A stretch of DNA of 64,000 nt from Acanthacorydalis orientalis (Eukaryota > Arthropoda > Insecta > Megaloptera > Corydalidae). The translations under genes were made by a program, and so were the position numbers. Shown here in pieces: positions 1-14,025 of the stretch. Numbering within the stretch: position 1 is the first letter of the stretch; each line of letters starts with the position of its first letter. The notes below the pieces were generated by a model, which worked only from the letters and a program-made list of their open reading frames with translations, was not told the origin of the DNA and did not search any database. The stretch covers positions 23,449,012 to 23,513,011 of the forward strand of contig CM068313.1 in NCBI GenBank assembly GCA_034766995.1. The letters are read 5' to 3'.

Positions 1-299
1 CAGCCTGTTTTTTTTTGTACAAAAACATTTACCATTGGTTATAAGTGAGCACAAAACGATTAGTGTCATGACGAATTAACTCTGCGTCAAGATTTAAGCG
101 GTTTTTTGCCATTAACTTTGTGACATTTAACAAAACGGGCACGTTAAATGTAACACCGAAAATGTGATATGAAATGAAAAATAAGGAGAGACGCGCACAT
201 AGCCGTTTCATAATTGTATTTCTAGAGTTTCTTTCTTTTTCGAATATACTTAAAAATAAAAATAATTGATTCATTCGTACACACACACATACACACACT

Positions 300-302
<3 letters not shown>

Positions 303-350
<48 letters not shown>
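303..350. repeat. (TA)n microsatellite
   Basis: An alternating TA run next to a short CA-rich stretch. Confidence 0.95.
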
Positions 351-354
<4 letters not shown>

Positions 355-3300
355 CATAGATATGTGTATTTATTCTTAAATTCAATATATACTTATTGTA
401 TTTAAAACACTAATTCTCTTCTAAAATTACTATAAAATAATACTTTCTTATACATATTTATGAATAAAAGCGTTTTGACTTCTCTTAAAAGAGATATTAT
501 TTCCTCTTTATATTTTTTATATTGTGTTTGTTGTCTACAAAACAGTAGAGTTTGTACATGTATCCATACATATGTATATATATATATAATACATATATAT
601 ACATGGATTTTTTTTATCCGAAATATACATATCAATATCAATTTATGAAATTCCCTGTATTCTTCATTATCTGCGAGCTTTTCACAAACTTACGTATCTT
701 ACAGCTATTTAGAATTCCCATCGTATTTCTTGTTTCCACAACAAAAACCTTTCTTTTCGTATAAAACAAAACAATCCTTTCAAAAAAAAGTTTCTGTACA
801 TACTCGTGTACATAAAATAAACATAGCTATTGCACGTGTCGTTTCATTAAACAAAAAAAAAGTACTTTTTGTTCAATGAATGTTTTTAGCAATATACTTT
901 TAATGGCAGCCTTTTTATTAACATAGATCAAAACTAAACAACTAAAACTTGTGAAATGTGTAAAACTGCTCTTGATATTTTAACAACTTCTGTTGTTTCA
1001 CGTTTCAAACCCTCGGGACCAGTTTAAAGTATAATATTTACATCAAAGAGTAAGTTAATTATATTATCAAGACACTTTAAGTGTTTTCTTTTTTTTAAGT
1101 ACTAAACAATTTCGTTTTTATTAATAACATTCAATAAAAAAATAGTAATTTCTCTATATTTCTTATTTTTATTTTGATTTTATTTGTATCGAATATTCAG
1201 GAATATTTCATGTACAATCATTTTCATTTTAAATACTTCGTTTATCTGAAATATACTGTTATTATTATTATTAAAAAATAATTAAATGAATTAATAGAAC
1301 AGTATGCATTTGTCTCCGCATACAACATTATCAATTTTAATTGCATTTGAATGCATTGATTGCCGCCTACCTACTGATACCAGTTACTTTATCCAATTGT
1401 GTTTCCTCAATTAAAAACGAAAATGAATTTGCCCTCTATCTAATTCCCGTTTGTAACAATGCGGCTGTCAACTGCTCTATACTGTCACATTTATTTGACT
1501 GATGGCGTAAGCAAACAATCCCTGACATATATCGTGCCTTACTATTGTAATTGTTTGATGCGGGGAAATAGTGTCTACCCACATTTTAGAATTTAGAGTA
1601 TTCAAATAGTTTGAATATGTATGCGGTAAACGAGATAATTGGTAAATCGGACTGTTTATACTAAGGCTAGTGATTTGTAAGGTCAAATGAAATTATAGTT
1701 AGTTACAATTTGATGCATAAACTTGTTTATTGTATTTCAGCGTGATGTAATAATTAAAAACATGAAATGATGTGTTAACAAGTCAATAATCGATTAACTA
1801 TAATTAACATCAATAGCGCAAAATTTACTAAATTTTAAATAATATTTTAATAACAAAAAAACTTTTTTATCTATATTTCAATGATTTTTTAATCATCATT
1901 AGAGCAGAACACATTTATTGTTCTATTTTTAACCTTGATACTTGTTTCATTCTTCCTACAATCAATTAGTCATTGTTTGATTTAATCATTTTAATGCACA
2001 CCAAAACCATTGTTTTACTACTTTTAAAGGTTACTTAATTATAAACTAAAATTGAGTATTTCATTATCGCATTATTCTTTGCCTAATTTGCAAGTTTATA
2101 ACTATGCTGGTTATACGGGAAAAAAATCTAAAATAAATAAAAAAATAATAAATTTGTTTCCAATTTTTTTATTAGAAATAACAATAATATTAATTATATG
2201 CTTTTTAAAATCCTGCTTATATCGTATCTTAATTATACGTTATTAATTATTTTAATTTTAAATTAAAACGATGTATTAATTTTTAAATAAGGAAACATTT
2301 TTAATCTTTCGAGTGAACGTAATATTGTTAAAATAACAACAATATTTTTAATTAATTATTTTAACATATTATTACCTAATGTTATAAAAGTAATTATTAA
2401 TTTATTAAACACTTAAATTAATAACTTATAAAGATTTATTTTCCAGATACATATAACATTTTTAGACTTGATCACACTTATTGAAAGTTCGAATCATTTA
2501 TAAATTTAATTAAATATATATCGAATATTTTATCAATATTTTTATTTTCAATCATATTTACTCGAATACCGTTTTTCTTCAGTACAAAAATATTTCAATA
2601 AAATATTTGTTTGCTGAATTATGAACGTATAAGAATTTCTTCAATATTTAAAAATAAATATTTTAGATATTTCAATAAGTTAATGGGATGATTTTATGTA
2701 TGAAAAATATTATTTTAAAAATATTATTATAGATAATCAAATAAAAATTGAATTTTTTAAATTAACAAAAAATATTCCATTTTCCCTAACAATTACTTCA
2801 GTTATAAACTTTTTATATTACACATACTTAATATGAAATGTCTTACATATCAATATGTTTCTTTATATAATTATTATTTCAGATTGTATTTCAGTTAGTA
2901 TGTATAATTCTGTAAAGTAATATTGAATAATAGTTCTATTTTTCTAATCAAAAATAACTTATCGTATGTGTTTTTATTTATTTTTTGAGTTAAAATATAT
3001 GCAATATTGTTACATATTGAAGAATGGACAAGCATTTATTTTTTGTGTAATAAAAATTATTAAAAGATTTCAAAAAGAATATATTTTTTTCATGGCATTT
3101 ATAAAGCAGAATTGTTACTCAAATACATTAAGAATTTAAAAATAAGTATCGTATTTTCATTTTGAAAAATGGAACAATAATGTGAAATAAGTTCATGAAA
3201 ATAAACAATCCCTAATCCTTTCCGATTATTTTTTCGCATGCTCATATGATATTTCTTTATTATAAAAAAAATCGAGCTACAGCTGAATCGCTAAATTACA

Positions 3301-3604
3301 CAAACATTTCATTTTTACCAAAACTATGCGCATGTGACACAAAAAAAAAACAATTATGTCAAACGAATAATACAAAATGAATTTACACATGATGAATTGT
3401 ACTATATCGCGACAGAAACACGGTTTTTTTTTGTAATATAAATGTTTCTCAATGAAAACAAAGGGTTAATTATGTCAAAGTTTATTATGTTACAAGGAAA
3501 TTAGAGATAATGTTAAAAGGCAATTTATCATTTCAAGAAGTGACTCACTAATAAATAGAAACAAATGTAAGTAGTGTTTCTTCATAACTTATTTCTAACG
3601 ATTT

Positions 3605-3608
<4 letters not shown>

Positions 3609-3658
<50 letters not shown>
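3609..3658. repeat. (TA)n microsatellite
   Basis: About 50 bp of uninterrupted TA. Confidence 0.95.
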
Positions 3659-3664
<6 letters not shown>

Positions 3665-4682
3665 AAAACAATTAAAAAACAACAAAGTCAAATATTCTCT
3701 TATCAATAATAATAAAAATGATAAAACAATTTTATAATTTCAATAATAAAATGAAATTTAAGAAAATTAGCTCTTTTCTGATAAACATTTAAAGTGTTAT
3801 ATATATATATATATATACATATACATACATACATTCCTTGATATATGCAGAGAAGGTAGGGAATGAATAAAGAATATTGGCGAATTGATACCAATGATGA
3901 GTGGTTTAAAATGGAAATAGGTCAAACATACTGCACGAAGAGAGGATTTCCGTTACAACTCATAAATTATTGATTACTGGTCAAGACATAAAATTCCAAT
4001 GGATAATTGAGATTAGGGTATAAGAGAAATATTCTGACATTATATGTACTTAATAGCCCGCAACAGAATTTTCTTCTAGCCATTAATAGATTCACACAAG
4101 CAGTTAATAGTTATAAACAAATATAAAAGCAACTGATAGATTTATAAACTCAAATATTATTGATATTATAAGTGTGTAAGAAATTTTAATAATTTACGAT
4201 TTTATTTTCTTATGTACTCGTTCATTTATAATTAAAAAATCAATACTAAATTATTCCTTTTTTTCTAGATATACTATAAAAATATTTTTCATCTTTTCGT
4301 TATAACGTTTTTCAGTCCAATGAACAGTAATTATGAAACTCAATTTGTATTAATGTAACGAAATCAACATTTGAATATAAATAGTAAAAATTAAAATGCA
4401 TATTGATATGATAATATTAAAAATAAATACTCAATTTAATATACATTTTAGTTTAATAATTTCAGCTAATAGCTATATATTCAAATGACCTGTAATTTTA
4501 TGCTCTCTAGACAGATATAGGATTTTTAAATGAACAGTTATATTCAATCATATTAATGATATGTAAATCAAATATGACATAAATAATTTTATTTTGTAGC
4601 ACGATATGCAATAATGTGAAACAATACCATTATACACTATTGTAGTGCTTTATGTACCTATTATATATTTCATTTATACATA

Positions 4683-4684
<2 letters not shown>

Positions 4685-4726
<42 letters not shown>
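4685..4726. repeat. (TA)n microsatellite
   Basis: About 42 bp of TA in the left intergenic region. Confidence 0.95.
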
Positions 4727-4731
<5 letters not shown>

Positions 4732-5595
4732 CATATAATACATGTATTTTTAGTCACGTTAATATATATGCATATATACCGTTTTTCCATAAATAAATAA
4801 CATACAGAAAATATAGGATGGAAAATAAATAATAAAAAAACACTTACCGCAGCTCATATTATTTATCTCCAATAAAAATAACTTTTATGATCACATGATC
4901 GAGATACCTAAATAGAATTAATTTATATTCTGTGAATACGTATGTTTGGCAGCAATATTTTTCTTATATTTTTAATATAAGATATAGACAATTTTTAATA
5001 TTTCACTTCAAATTTTCGGTTATATATATATATATACATACTTCTATAAATTATCTTCAAATAAATTCTCTGATTATAAAATATGAAAATAATAAATATG
5101 GATAATGGTCATTATAAGCCTCCTGCATGAAGGAATTCGATTATTAACAATTAAGAAAATGCAGTATTTTATTGATATAACAATTCATTTCTTTCAGTAA
5201 TAATCGTTTATAATAATACAATGGTTACAATAAATACAATTATCAAAGGACAATAATAAAATTCCATAGAACCATTTAGTATTTTTCTTTTATTTGTTCA
5301 GACAATACGACTTAAAGATACTTAACTAAACAATATATTTTATTATAAATATTTTTGTTCGTTACATTGAAAAGTAACTTAATTTTCAGCGTAAATGTTT
5401 TATAATAATATATGAATATTTTAACTCTAACATAATATAAGACTTATACATAAAAGGATAAAAACTCTTTAAAATATGTATTTTGTGACGAAGAAACTTA
5501 AAAAAACATGTAAAATATAACCAGAAGTGAAGAATATATTTACTCAATTCGGTACTTGCGTATTTTTACTGACTTTCTAGAAAGATTAAAAAGTA

Positions 5596-6163
5596 TTAGG
5601 TAGGTAGAAAAATAATAACGGTTTTTGTTTTTTTGAATTCTAAACTTATTTTTTTCAATAAAATTGTCATTTCATCGGGTTCATTTTAATATCATTTTAA
5701 AGTATATTTTTCAGTCTATGTTTTGGTAACATCGACTTGTTTTCATTATTAATTTTCCTTCAAATTGGGCTATTGAATTAAATATGGAAAATAAGCAAAT
5801 AAGAGCAATTTTTTTATGAGTTCCAAACAGGTGGTAAAGCAGCAGAAACTGCTCGTAAATTAAACGATACTTTTGATGTGGGTACTGTTAAGGAACGTAC
5901 GGTGCAACAGAGGTTCCGAAAATTTCGTGCTGGGGACGAGAGTCTTGAGGATAAGGAAGGTCGCGGATGTCCTTCAGTTCATAATGACCAACTGAAGGCA
6001 TTAGTTGAATCAGAACCATGAAAAATTCTAGAACATGAACAAACCTTAGGCACTAGTCATCCAACAGTTCTGGACCACTTAAAACAGCTAGGAAAACCAA
6101 AAAAGAGACAAATTTATATGAATTTGAAAGTTATAAACTACAATTATTTTCCTACCAGCCTAA
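5596..6163 (+). mobile_element. Internally deleted mariner (MITE-like), ITRs and TA duplication intact
   Basis: The 5' end TTAGGTAGGTAGAAAAATAA and the reverse complement of the 3' end TTAGGCTGGTAGGAAAATAA form imperfect terminal repeats. They are flanked by TA at 5594-5595 and 6164-6165. Inside, the first part of a mariner transposase is readable from 5784: MENKQIRAIF, a frameshift, then QTGGKAAETARKLNDTFDVG and ERTVQQRFRKFRAGDESLED. The catalytic domain is missing, and the remainder jumps straight to the 3' terminal sequence near 6108. The N-terminal HTH part resembles the cecropia-type mariners, the group that includes human Hsmar1. It is not autonomous. Confidence 0.85.
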
Positions 6164-6629
6164 TAAGTTACACTATTGATGATTTTCTTTTAATTTTAGA
6201 TTTTCAAACTTTCCCAGTGAATCCTAATTAATGCAAATAATTTAAATTAACGTTGTAAATGATTAACATTTATTATTTTATAAAAACATAAAACATTTCA
6301 ATTTTTGTTTGTTTATTAAAGGCCGATTATGATTAATCTCCAGATTCTCCTCCAATACCAGATAAAGAAATGATTTTAAGACAAAGCAATAACTATGAAA
6401 TAAATGTGTTTTCATGAACATTTAATTTTTGCAGGTGGTACTGATAAATATAATTCTCTAATAATTAGGACAACCGCTGAAAAATGAAAAATGGAAAGAA
6501 TGAAATGTTTATTATTGTAATCAGTCTCTATCACAATACAAACATAATATTATCATTGAATAGAGAGTTAATTATGAAAAGCATTATTAATAGAATATGA
6601 ATATATATGTGTTCATATATACGTACACC

Positions 6630-6638
<9 letters not shown>

Positions 6639-6694
<56 letters not shown>

Positions 6695-6720
6695 GTATGT
6701 ATGTGTGTGTGTACGCGCGT
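6639..6720. repeat. (TA)n with (GT)n-rich flank
   Basis: A TA run passes into TGTATGTGTGTG and GCGCGTG. The open frame on the minus strand here is microsatellite translation. Confidence 0.9.
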
Positions 6721-6779
6721 GTTTGTGTATGTATATATAATTCATTGGTAATCCATTTCTGAATAATAGCCTCTTTCAA

Positions 6780-7140
6780 TTCATTTTAATATTTAACATT
6801 AACTTTCCAATAATTAAACATTTCAATATATTTCTTTGTCATATGTTGCTAAAACATTTTCTAATATCCTTATCCTGCTTATTCATTGGTTTCGTTCTAG
6901 ATCTTTATATATTTCTTAATTTCCAATCAGTAATTCTGTTATCCATCATTAACTTCTATTCTCACAATATGTCCTATTATTTTCATTTTAAATTCTTTAC
7001 ATTTTGTATTACATCTATAACTCCTTTTAATTTTCTAATCTATATTATTCCCTTTTTATCATTTCTTGTTATTATTCATATTACAACTTTCCATTGTTTT
7101 CTATACTGTAAAGTCACGGAATTATTTTAACATTAAAATC
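6780..7140 (-). mobile_element. Heavily decayed LINE reverse-transcriptase C-terminus
   Basis: On the minus strand, interrupted by stops, the translation gives KMKIIGHIVRIE, then a patch like DNRWTxxLxxW, then SRTKP and KDIRK. This follows the order of the classic insect non-LTR C-terminal region (KWxGHIxRMxDxRWTxRxTxWxPxxGxRxRGRPxxRWxDDI). Many G:C positions have become A:T, so a chance open frame of 95 codons now appears on the plus strand and should not be read as a gene. Confidence 0.45.
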
Positions 7141-7399
7141 AATGTTTCATTTCCATGAATAAAAACTTATAAAATACCCAACGAAATATTTTTCTCTTAA
7201 AAAAATTGAATATATAAATACAGACATACATATACACACATACATACATATACACACATACATATGTATGTATATCAAAATTATTAAAATACTTTATCGA
7301 TTCGTTGTTAATGATGATTAAAATTTACTTTGAAATATTAAAAACATATTCATTGGTCTATCCAATGTTCACAAAATGTATTTATTGTTTGTAGTGTCG

Positions 7400-7400
<1 letters not shown>

Positions 7401-7455
<55 letters not shown>

Positions 7456-7465
7456 TGTGTGTGTG
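7401..7465. repeat. (TA)n(TG)n microsatellite
   Basis: About 50 bp of TA followed by GCGTGTGTGTGTG. Confidence 0.95.
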
Positions 7466-8048
7466 CTGTGTGCAAACAAATATCTTGTATCTGCTGTCAA
7501 CATCGGAACCTATAAGAAACAAACAGAAGAATCCTATATTTTACAAATGATCTAACGAAGCAATAATATTACCATCACTTCTTGATGTTCTCCTGCCACT
7601 ATTCAAATTGAATTTCACCACGCGAACGAAAAATATTTTGCTCATTCTCTTTCACACAATAACCATACATCTTCAAAAACAGTGTTGCAAGAATATAAAC
7701 TTCGTGCTCGGTATTCATTGTACATACGCGGTTTTAGCAGCTGCGTTAAAATATATTACAATACTTTTCCGATTAAACAAGGAGAAGGTAAACATAAAAA
7801 TGATAAATTATATGTTCTCATGTTTTCATTCATTATAAATATCATAAATTCACTAATGTTAAAAACTAATACAATATTTTTACTTTAGACCGAACGGAAC
7901 AAAAAGTTATAATAACTATTTTAACTTTTCTGTGTTTCGCAACTTTTTTAATAAGAGGAATTGTTTTATTGTAGTGAATTCTTTTCTAAAATAAATAAGG
8001 TGGTAGCATTATCAATTTTGACATCTTTATGATTATGATTTATTCTGG

Positions 8049-8052
<4 letters not shown>

Positions 8053-8105
<53 letters not shown>
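8053..8105. repeat. (TA)n microsatellite
   Basis: About 52 bp of TA shortly before the decayed mariner. Confidence 0.95.
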
Positions 8106-8110
<5 letters not shown>

Positions 8111-8301
8111 ACACTAATCAAAACGTTTCAGAAATTTCTATTTTAAAAGAATTGCGTAAAGCCAACGTTAATTTTTTTAAATAATAATATTGATAATCTT
8201 TGGACTGTATCTGTATCTACTGTATCTATACTAAAAATTATTGCGATCTCACAAACCATTCGTGAACAGCTAATGTCTTTGTAGTGTTTGACGAATTTTA
8301 C

Positions 8302-9085
8302 TATGTCTAAATTTATCGAGCAATGAGCTTATGTTAAAATTTATAGTAAAAACTATTTTTTTGTGCTGGTACGTTTAAAATGATGAATGAGATTTTGATG
8401 ATTGATGTTTTGAATGATAACTGAGAGTCACTAGAAGATGTCCCTCGTTCGAGACGGCCATCGACATCAACTGATGAAGAACTTGTTCAAAAATTGAATG
8501 ATTTAATTGTAAATGATCATCGCCTGACTATGCGAGAGATTACTAATGATATCAGTATATCTTATGGATCTTTCCAATACATCTTCATCAATACTTTGCA
8601 CTTGAAACATGTCGCAGAGAGACTTGTGCCAAGAACCCCAATTTCGAGAAAAAAACAACGTCGCAAAAATGATGTTATCTGAAGCATCCAAAAGTATCTC
8701 GTTCACGAAACGCATCATAACTGAAGACGGAACTTGGATATATGAACTTGACGTCGAAACATAGTAGCGATCGTCCGAATGGTGTAGTAAAGGCGAACCG
8801 AGACCGAAAAGAAAACGCCAAAGTCGATTAATGACCAGTGTTCTCTTGACTGTTTTCTTCGATTATCGTGCTGTTCACAAAAAGATTCTTTCTAAGGTCA
8901 AACAGTCAATAAGGAATATTACTTAGGTATTATGAAGCGCTTACATGAAGCGATCCGTAAACGTCGACCGGAATTGTAAAGCAACAACTCGTGGATTTTA
9001 CATCATAATAATGCACCGGCTCACACCTCAATGCTTGTTCGCGAGTTTTTGGCAAATCTGTGACAAAAAGAGAGGCATTCAATCG
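8302..9085 (+). pseudogene. Decayed mariner transposase (SETMAR-like type)
   Basis: Readable from ATGTCTAAATTTATCGAGCA (MSKFIEQ) with many frameshifts and stops. Recognisable blocks are ESLEDVPRSRRPSTSTDEELV, then DHRLTMREITNDISISYGS, KRIITEDGTW, a block like RQSRLMTSVLLTVFFDYR near 8820, and a degraded HHNNAPAHTSMLVREFLA ending about 9055. The final part of the catalytic domain is lost, and LINE-tail sequence follows. Terminal repeats were not identified. Confidence 0.75.
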
Positions 9086-9160
9086 TACAAAATGGAAAAG
9101 CGTGAAAAAGGCCATTTATCCAGCAGTGGATTGGCAGAGGATGATATGATGATACATACT
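9086..9160 (+). mobile_element. LINE 3' tail fragment
   Basis: The sequence reads NRTKWKSVKKA and, after removal of one base, FIQQW, followed by GATGATATGATGATA. This matches the common end of insect non-LTR elements (DRxxWxxxxxAYVQQW, stop, then a GATGAT-rich tail). It abuts the decayed mariner on its left and a compound microsatellite on its right. Confidence 0.5.
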
Positions 9161-9162
9161 CA

Positions 9163-9236
<74 letters not shown>
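9163..9236. repeat. Compound (CT)n(CA)n(TA)n microsatellite
   Basis: Consecutive runs of CT, CA, TA and again CA dinucleotides lie immediately downstream of the LINE tail, a common site of microsatellite growth. Confidence 0.9.
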
Positions 9237-9239
9237 TAT

Positions 9240-9420
9240 CTTTATCGTTTCCCGGAACTCAAGCAGAGACACTAATAAAAATCACAAATAACACAACACA
9301 CAATCCACACCCCACAAATGCGGTTAAATACCAATCAGGTAAGGGCACCGCACCAATGTCCAAAACATAAGGCCAAACCCGGCCCTGTATTATTTTATTA
9401 TCAATAAAATTCATTTTTAT
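9240..9420 (+). mobile_element. Probable retroelement 3' end with A/T-rich tail
   Basis: A GC-richer stretch contains TAAGGGCACCGCACC and a GGCCAAACCCGGCC hairpin-like motif. It is followed by AATAAA and a run of TTTTATTTTATTTTATTT. The abrupt change in composition and the tail suggest a retroposed 3' end. The family was not identified. Confidence 0.35.
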
Positions 9421-10423
9421 TTTATTTTATTTATTTATATCTTTATCGTAATCTGTAAATATTTACTAGTATTGTTAAATATAAAACATGGCAGTTAAAA
9501 TATCCAAGACCACAGTCAAATATGAGCATAACAGTCAATATGTTAACATTTATACGCAGTCCTTCAATTTAGTAATTATATAATAAGTATATCCGGCAAT
9601 ATAAATAAATAATGAAATTTAACTTCCGTAGTAATTGTAATTAAAATGGAACAAGTAAATTATTGGACGAAAACAGACGTCGTTACATTTTTGTCACTAT
9701 ACGCGTAAAATACAAACAGATGTGTGTATAAATTTATAATATATTAGCGGTTTAAGTCTGTTGTATGTATGGTCTCGACTGCTTGTATATTCTCATCACA
9801 TGAATATTTTGGCAATTGGCTCTTTATAATAGAGTTTTGGGCTATTGTGATTCAACGCTACATTCTTGAAACGTCGTCAGACAACGAAATAAAGAATTTA
9901 TATTTATTTGTCGTTCGTTCTTTTGTACTTACTTTTTATTGAAAATTTAAATACATGTACATTCATTCGTTTTATGAAATGAAAACTTTAAATATTTATA
10001 TTTTTTTTTTATCTAAATACTGTTTTGTTATTTACGAATAGTAACACTATATGTATTATATTCGTTATTGTAGTATTTCCTAGAACTACTATGTTTATTG
10101 TTGCCTGCTGTAGTTGGTAATGACACTTGTTCGATCTTCAAATATCTTAATACTTCTGTTAAATAAAGTAACTTAACTATAAAAATTAGACTAATGATTT
10201 AAATGTCTGCATTAACCATGAACGCAGCTCAAAGTCATCAAGCTACCTGAAGATAAATGGCAGCAAAAAACAAAAAGAAGCACAGTAGTTTAAAATAAAA
10301 TAATACCAAGAGTATTTTTAGTTATTTTAAAATGAATATTTAATTGAATAGATATTAGTTACATTTTAATGTTATTTTTGAGACAATTTTCGGACAATAT
10401 TTCAAATATATTCTGTATAATGA

Positions 10424-10470
<47 letters not shown>

Positions 10471-10780
10471 CAAAGTAAGCTCGTATAAAATCAAATCAGA
10501 AACAATACACTAATGGTAAAATTGACAAAATAGAAATAAATTCAAGCATGTATTACATTGTGCATCTAAATTTTAAGTGATTCGTGTGAAAATGTTAATG
10601 TTCAGATTTTTAAATAGAATAAAAACCGTGTTGATATTACTGGAAATATTAAGGATATTCTAGTACTGTATCGAACGTGGTGAACAATTTATTACACGAA
10701 AACGAAATTTGTGACACCAACAAACAAAAGGGAACAGAAACGAAACACGTGGGAGCTTAGAAACAATTTGTCATAGTAAG
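9421..10780. other. Intergenic and 5' flank of the coiled-coil gene
   Basis: No gene seen apart from the presumed 5' UTR just before 10781. One TA tract lies at 10430-10467 and a CACGTG E-box at 10747-10752. Confidence 0.5.
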
Positions 10781-12049
10781 ATGTCAGACGACAAAGTTAA
10801 CGAAAGTGCGGTACGTAATGCGCCTTTTGTGTGTGAATATATTTTTTAGCCGTAAAAAAAATTATAGGCAACAATTTATACACGTTTATATATCATGCAT
10901 TTTCAATATTTTGTAGCTGTTCATTGAACAGTAACGAAATAATAAAAAGCCCTTATTCACTTATCAATATTCATTAGAAGCTTATTTATAAATCGTATAT
11001 ATTTCTGATTAAGTTTTCACTTAACTGTAAATATTCTTTGTCTGTATTAGTGTGCATTGATTTCTTTTAATTATCTTATTTATATTCGCTTACAATACTT
11101 AAAACGATTTTTAATACGAAACAAGAATAAAAAAAAATAGTTTTATTAATAATATTTTCATTTAAAATTATTAAAATTTGATATACAATCATCTATAAAA
11201 TATATAACACTAAATTGGTATTAAAAAATAATTTTGTTATAAAAAGAGAAATAAATTTTATTTTTTATCAGAAAGATGACGATGAATCGTCATCTGAATA
11301 CACTAGTACATCAGAACAAAGTGAAATGACTATCAGTACGTTGAACGAAAGTAAGACCATAAGCATGCAGAACGTCGACTTTTTGAAAGGTATTGAAGAT
11401 AAAAATAAAGAAATTATTAAGTTGAAACGTAAAGTACATAACCAAAAAATACAATTGGAATTCTATCTGCATCGTGACCTCCAAAGTGAAAACGTTATTA
11501 CGTTTATGGAAAACGTGAGCGTTTAATTTTTTTATATAAATTTTATTGAACATCTACTTCACTATTCGTATTACAGAAACTAATATATTAAATTTATATA
11601 TCTCATAAAATTTAAATAATTTATAAACTAGAGCATTTATTCATGTATATATAAATTTAGTATACAATTATATCAAAGAATATATGTAATATTTTAAATT
11701 TTTCACTACTTTCGAACCATTATTAAGAATCGGCGCCTTTTTAATTATGTTTTGTGTATTAATGAAGCAAATTCAAACAAACAAATATGATAAAAACTTT
11801 ATAAATATAAAACATACTTCTCTATGTGTATACTTTGATTTCATGTATATTTGAATTGTTATCAATATTAAGAGGAAGTATCGTAAACAAGCTTCGAATT
11901 GCTTATAATCAAATTATTTTATTAATATTTTCAATAAAAAATGTTACACATAATGTAAAAAATTCGTGTGGTTCTGAATATTCATATGAAAATATAAAAT
12001 TAAAGTCGCTCTTTTCTTCCAATTTACCTTTAATATATATGTATATATA

Positions 12050-12111
<62 letters not shown>

Positions 12112-12115
12112 TATA

Positions 12116-12153
<38 letters not shown>

Positions 12154-12158
12154 TATAC

Positions 12159-12217
<59 letters not shown>

Positions 12218-13952
12218 CATTCATATACGTTTATATAATTTTAATTTAATATCTGCAAAGTATGGATTTTTATTTCATTGTTCAATTATATTTTCATAAC
12301 AGTGATCGTTATTTTTCTATTAAACTGCTGTACGAAATACAATTAAAACAATAACTAATTATAAATGAAATGTATTACTAGATATTGTGTGTATATATAT
12401 ATATATATACACAAACGTCTTCCATTTTCATTCGGGCGCTAATGACCTTAGTTATCGACGCGCTCTTAAATCCCAAATAAACAACAATCCTTTTTAATTG
12501 TCTTGAAATAAAACACAATATAGGTGAATGTGGCAGCACCATTAGAAAATGATCAGCTTTGCATGGCAATGTGGCATTTTAAGAACATGAACGGTGAAAA
12601 AAGCCACATCTTACGAACAAACGAATGTCTAGAAAATGCAAGTCACAGATTGCACAACTTATTACGTAACCAGGAAAGGATCCTCCGGCAACTTACTCTT
12701 AACATTATCCGCGACGATGATGGACCGTTCTCAGTCAATGTTTCTGCACCGGCGCTGAAACACGCCACAATACACGAACAGCATAAAAGCGATGCTTTAG
12801 CCAAGTTATCAACACTAACAGCTCATGAGCAGAGTCAAGGACGCTTAGAACGCACTAATTTTTGCAAATATGTGGATGTAATCAGTCGATTATTGAGCGC
12901 CACCGTTGTTGTAAAACGAGAAGCTCATTATTTGAAAAAAATCGCTCAAGACCTTTTAGTTGTTGAAGAGGAAAGAAATTCTCTAGGTTCGTTTTATTTA
13001 TAAATGAAATTTATTTTTTTTAAAAAAAAAACGAGAAAAATAAACTACAAATAAATATTTAAAAAATATTAAAAATCAAATGATAAAATGTTATAATTTA
13101 CAAAAATTCAAAATTACTAAAACATATAACACTTTTATATGAGAAATATAAATTTCGATCTAACAATATGTATTTTAATCTAATAATAACGAGAATTAAA
13201 CTCAAACTGGCATACAACTTAACAAGGTTACCCATATTAAACATTATTAATTTAACTATCACAAGCAGAGAATTCAATAGTTAACAAACAAAGCAAAAAG
13301 GAGACTGAACTCCTGATTTGAAAAAAGAATAATAAATTTTAATTAATCATATTTACATCTAGCTATTTGAGATTTATCAAATGTCGTTGACCTGCGAATC
13401 ATAACTTTGTTATTGAACGCAGTCTGGAAAACGTTGATAAGATTGAAAATATCACCCACAAACATTTTTAAGAAAAAATACTTTCAATAAAGGAAACTTT
13501 CAATGCGAGTTTAACAACCTTCTTTATTTAATTTATTCCAAATTAATATGCAGAAATAAAATGCTATTTTAATTTTGCAGAACTTCTGACTAAAAATAAA
13601 ATATTGTTTATTACTCACTTATGATATTAATAATGTCATATCGATTGATGACAGTTATCATAATATCTATTTTAATTTGTGTGTGTGTGTGAGTTTTATT
13701 AATATTTTTTTAATTTCTATTAAAAGTTTATACAACACAAATTAATTCATTATTACTTTTTATTATTGATTTATCGAGTTTTTTAATTAAAATTCTTTTT
13801 GAATAATAAATATTATTGAGGGAAAATTATTTGGCTGAGCTTATATTTTTTGTTTTGCAATTTCTTTATCTATATAAACTTTATAATCATATCTGTACAA
13901 CTACATTATAAACTGTTAGTTTATTAAATCATACACATTATCCTGCATTATG

Positions 13953-14025
<73 letters not shown>

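Larger units (their letters stand above)
1..5593. other. Gene-poor AT-rich DNA
   Basis: No supported gene. It holds TA microsatellites and many A/T homopolymers. The open frame at 29-298 on the minus strand begins in a CA microsatellite and shows no recognisable domain. A flanking gene's UTR could be present but cannot be seen. Confidence 0.6.

Noticed and set aside
1477..1686. 69-codon minus-strand ORF
   Set aside because: It is short, has no domain, and lies in AT-rich spacer; nothing supports expression.
6843..7130. 95-codon hydrophobic ORF on the plus strand that looks like a membrane protein
   Set aside because: The opposite strand shows decayed LINE motifs, and composition is AT-driven; this is best explained as a chance frame.
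8945..9370. 141-codon ORF on the plus strand
   Set aside because: It runs across mariner debris, a LINE tail and a compound microsatellite in a frame unrelated to any of them.
11826..12299. 157-codon ORF
   Set aside because: Most of it is Tyr/Ile repeat from a TA microsatellite inside an intron.
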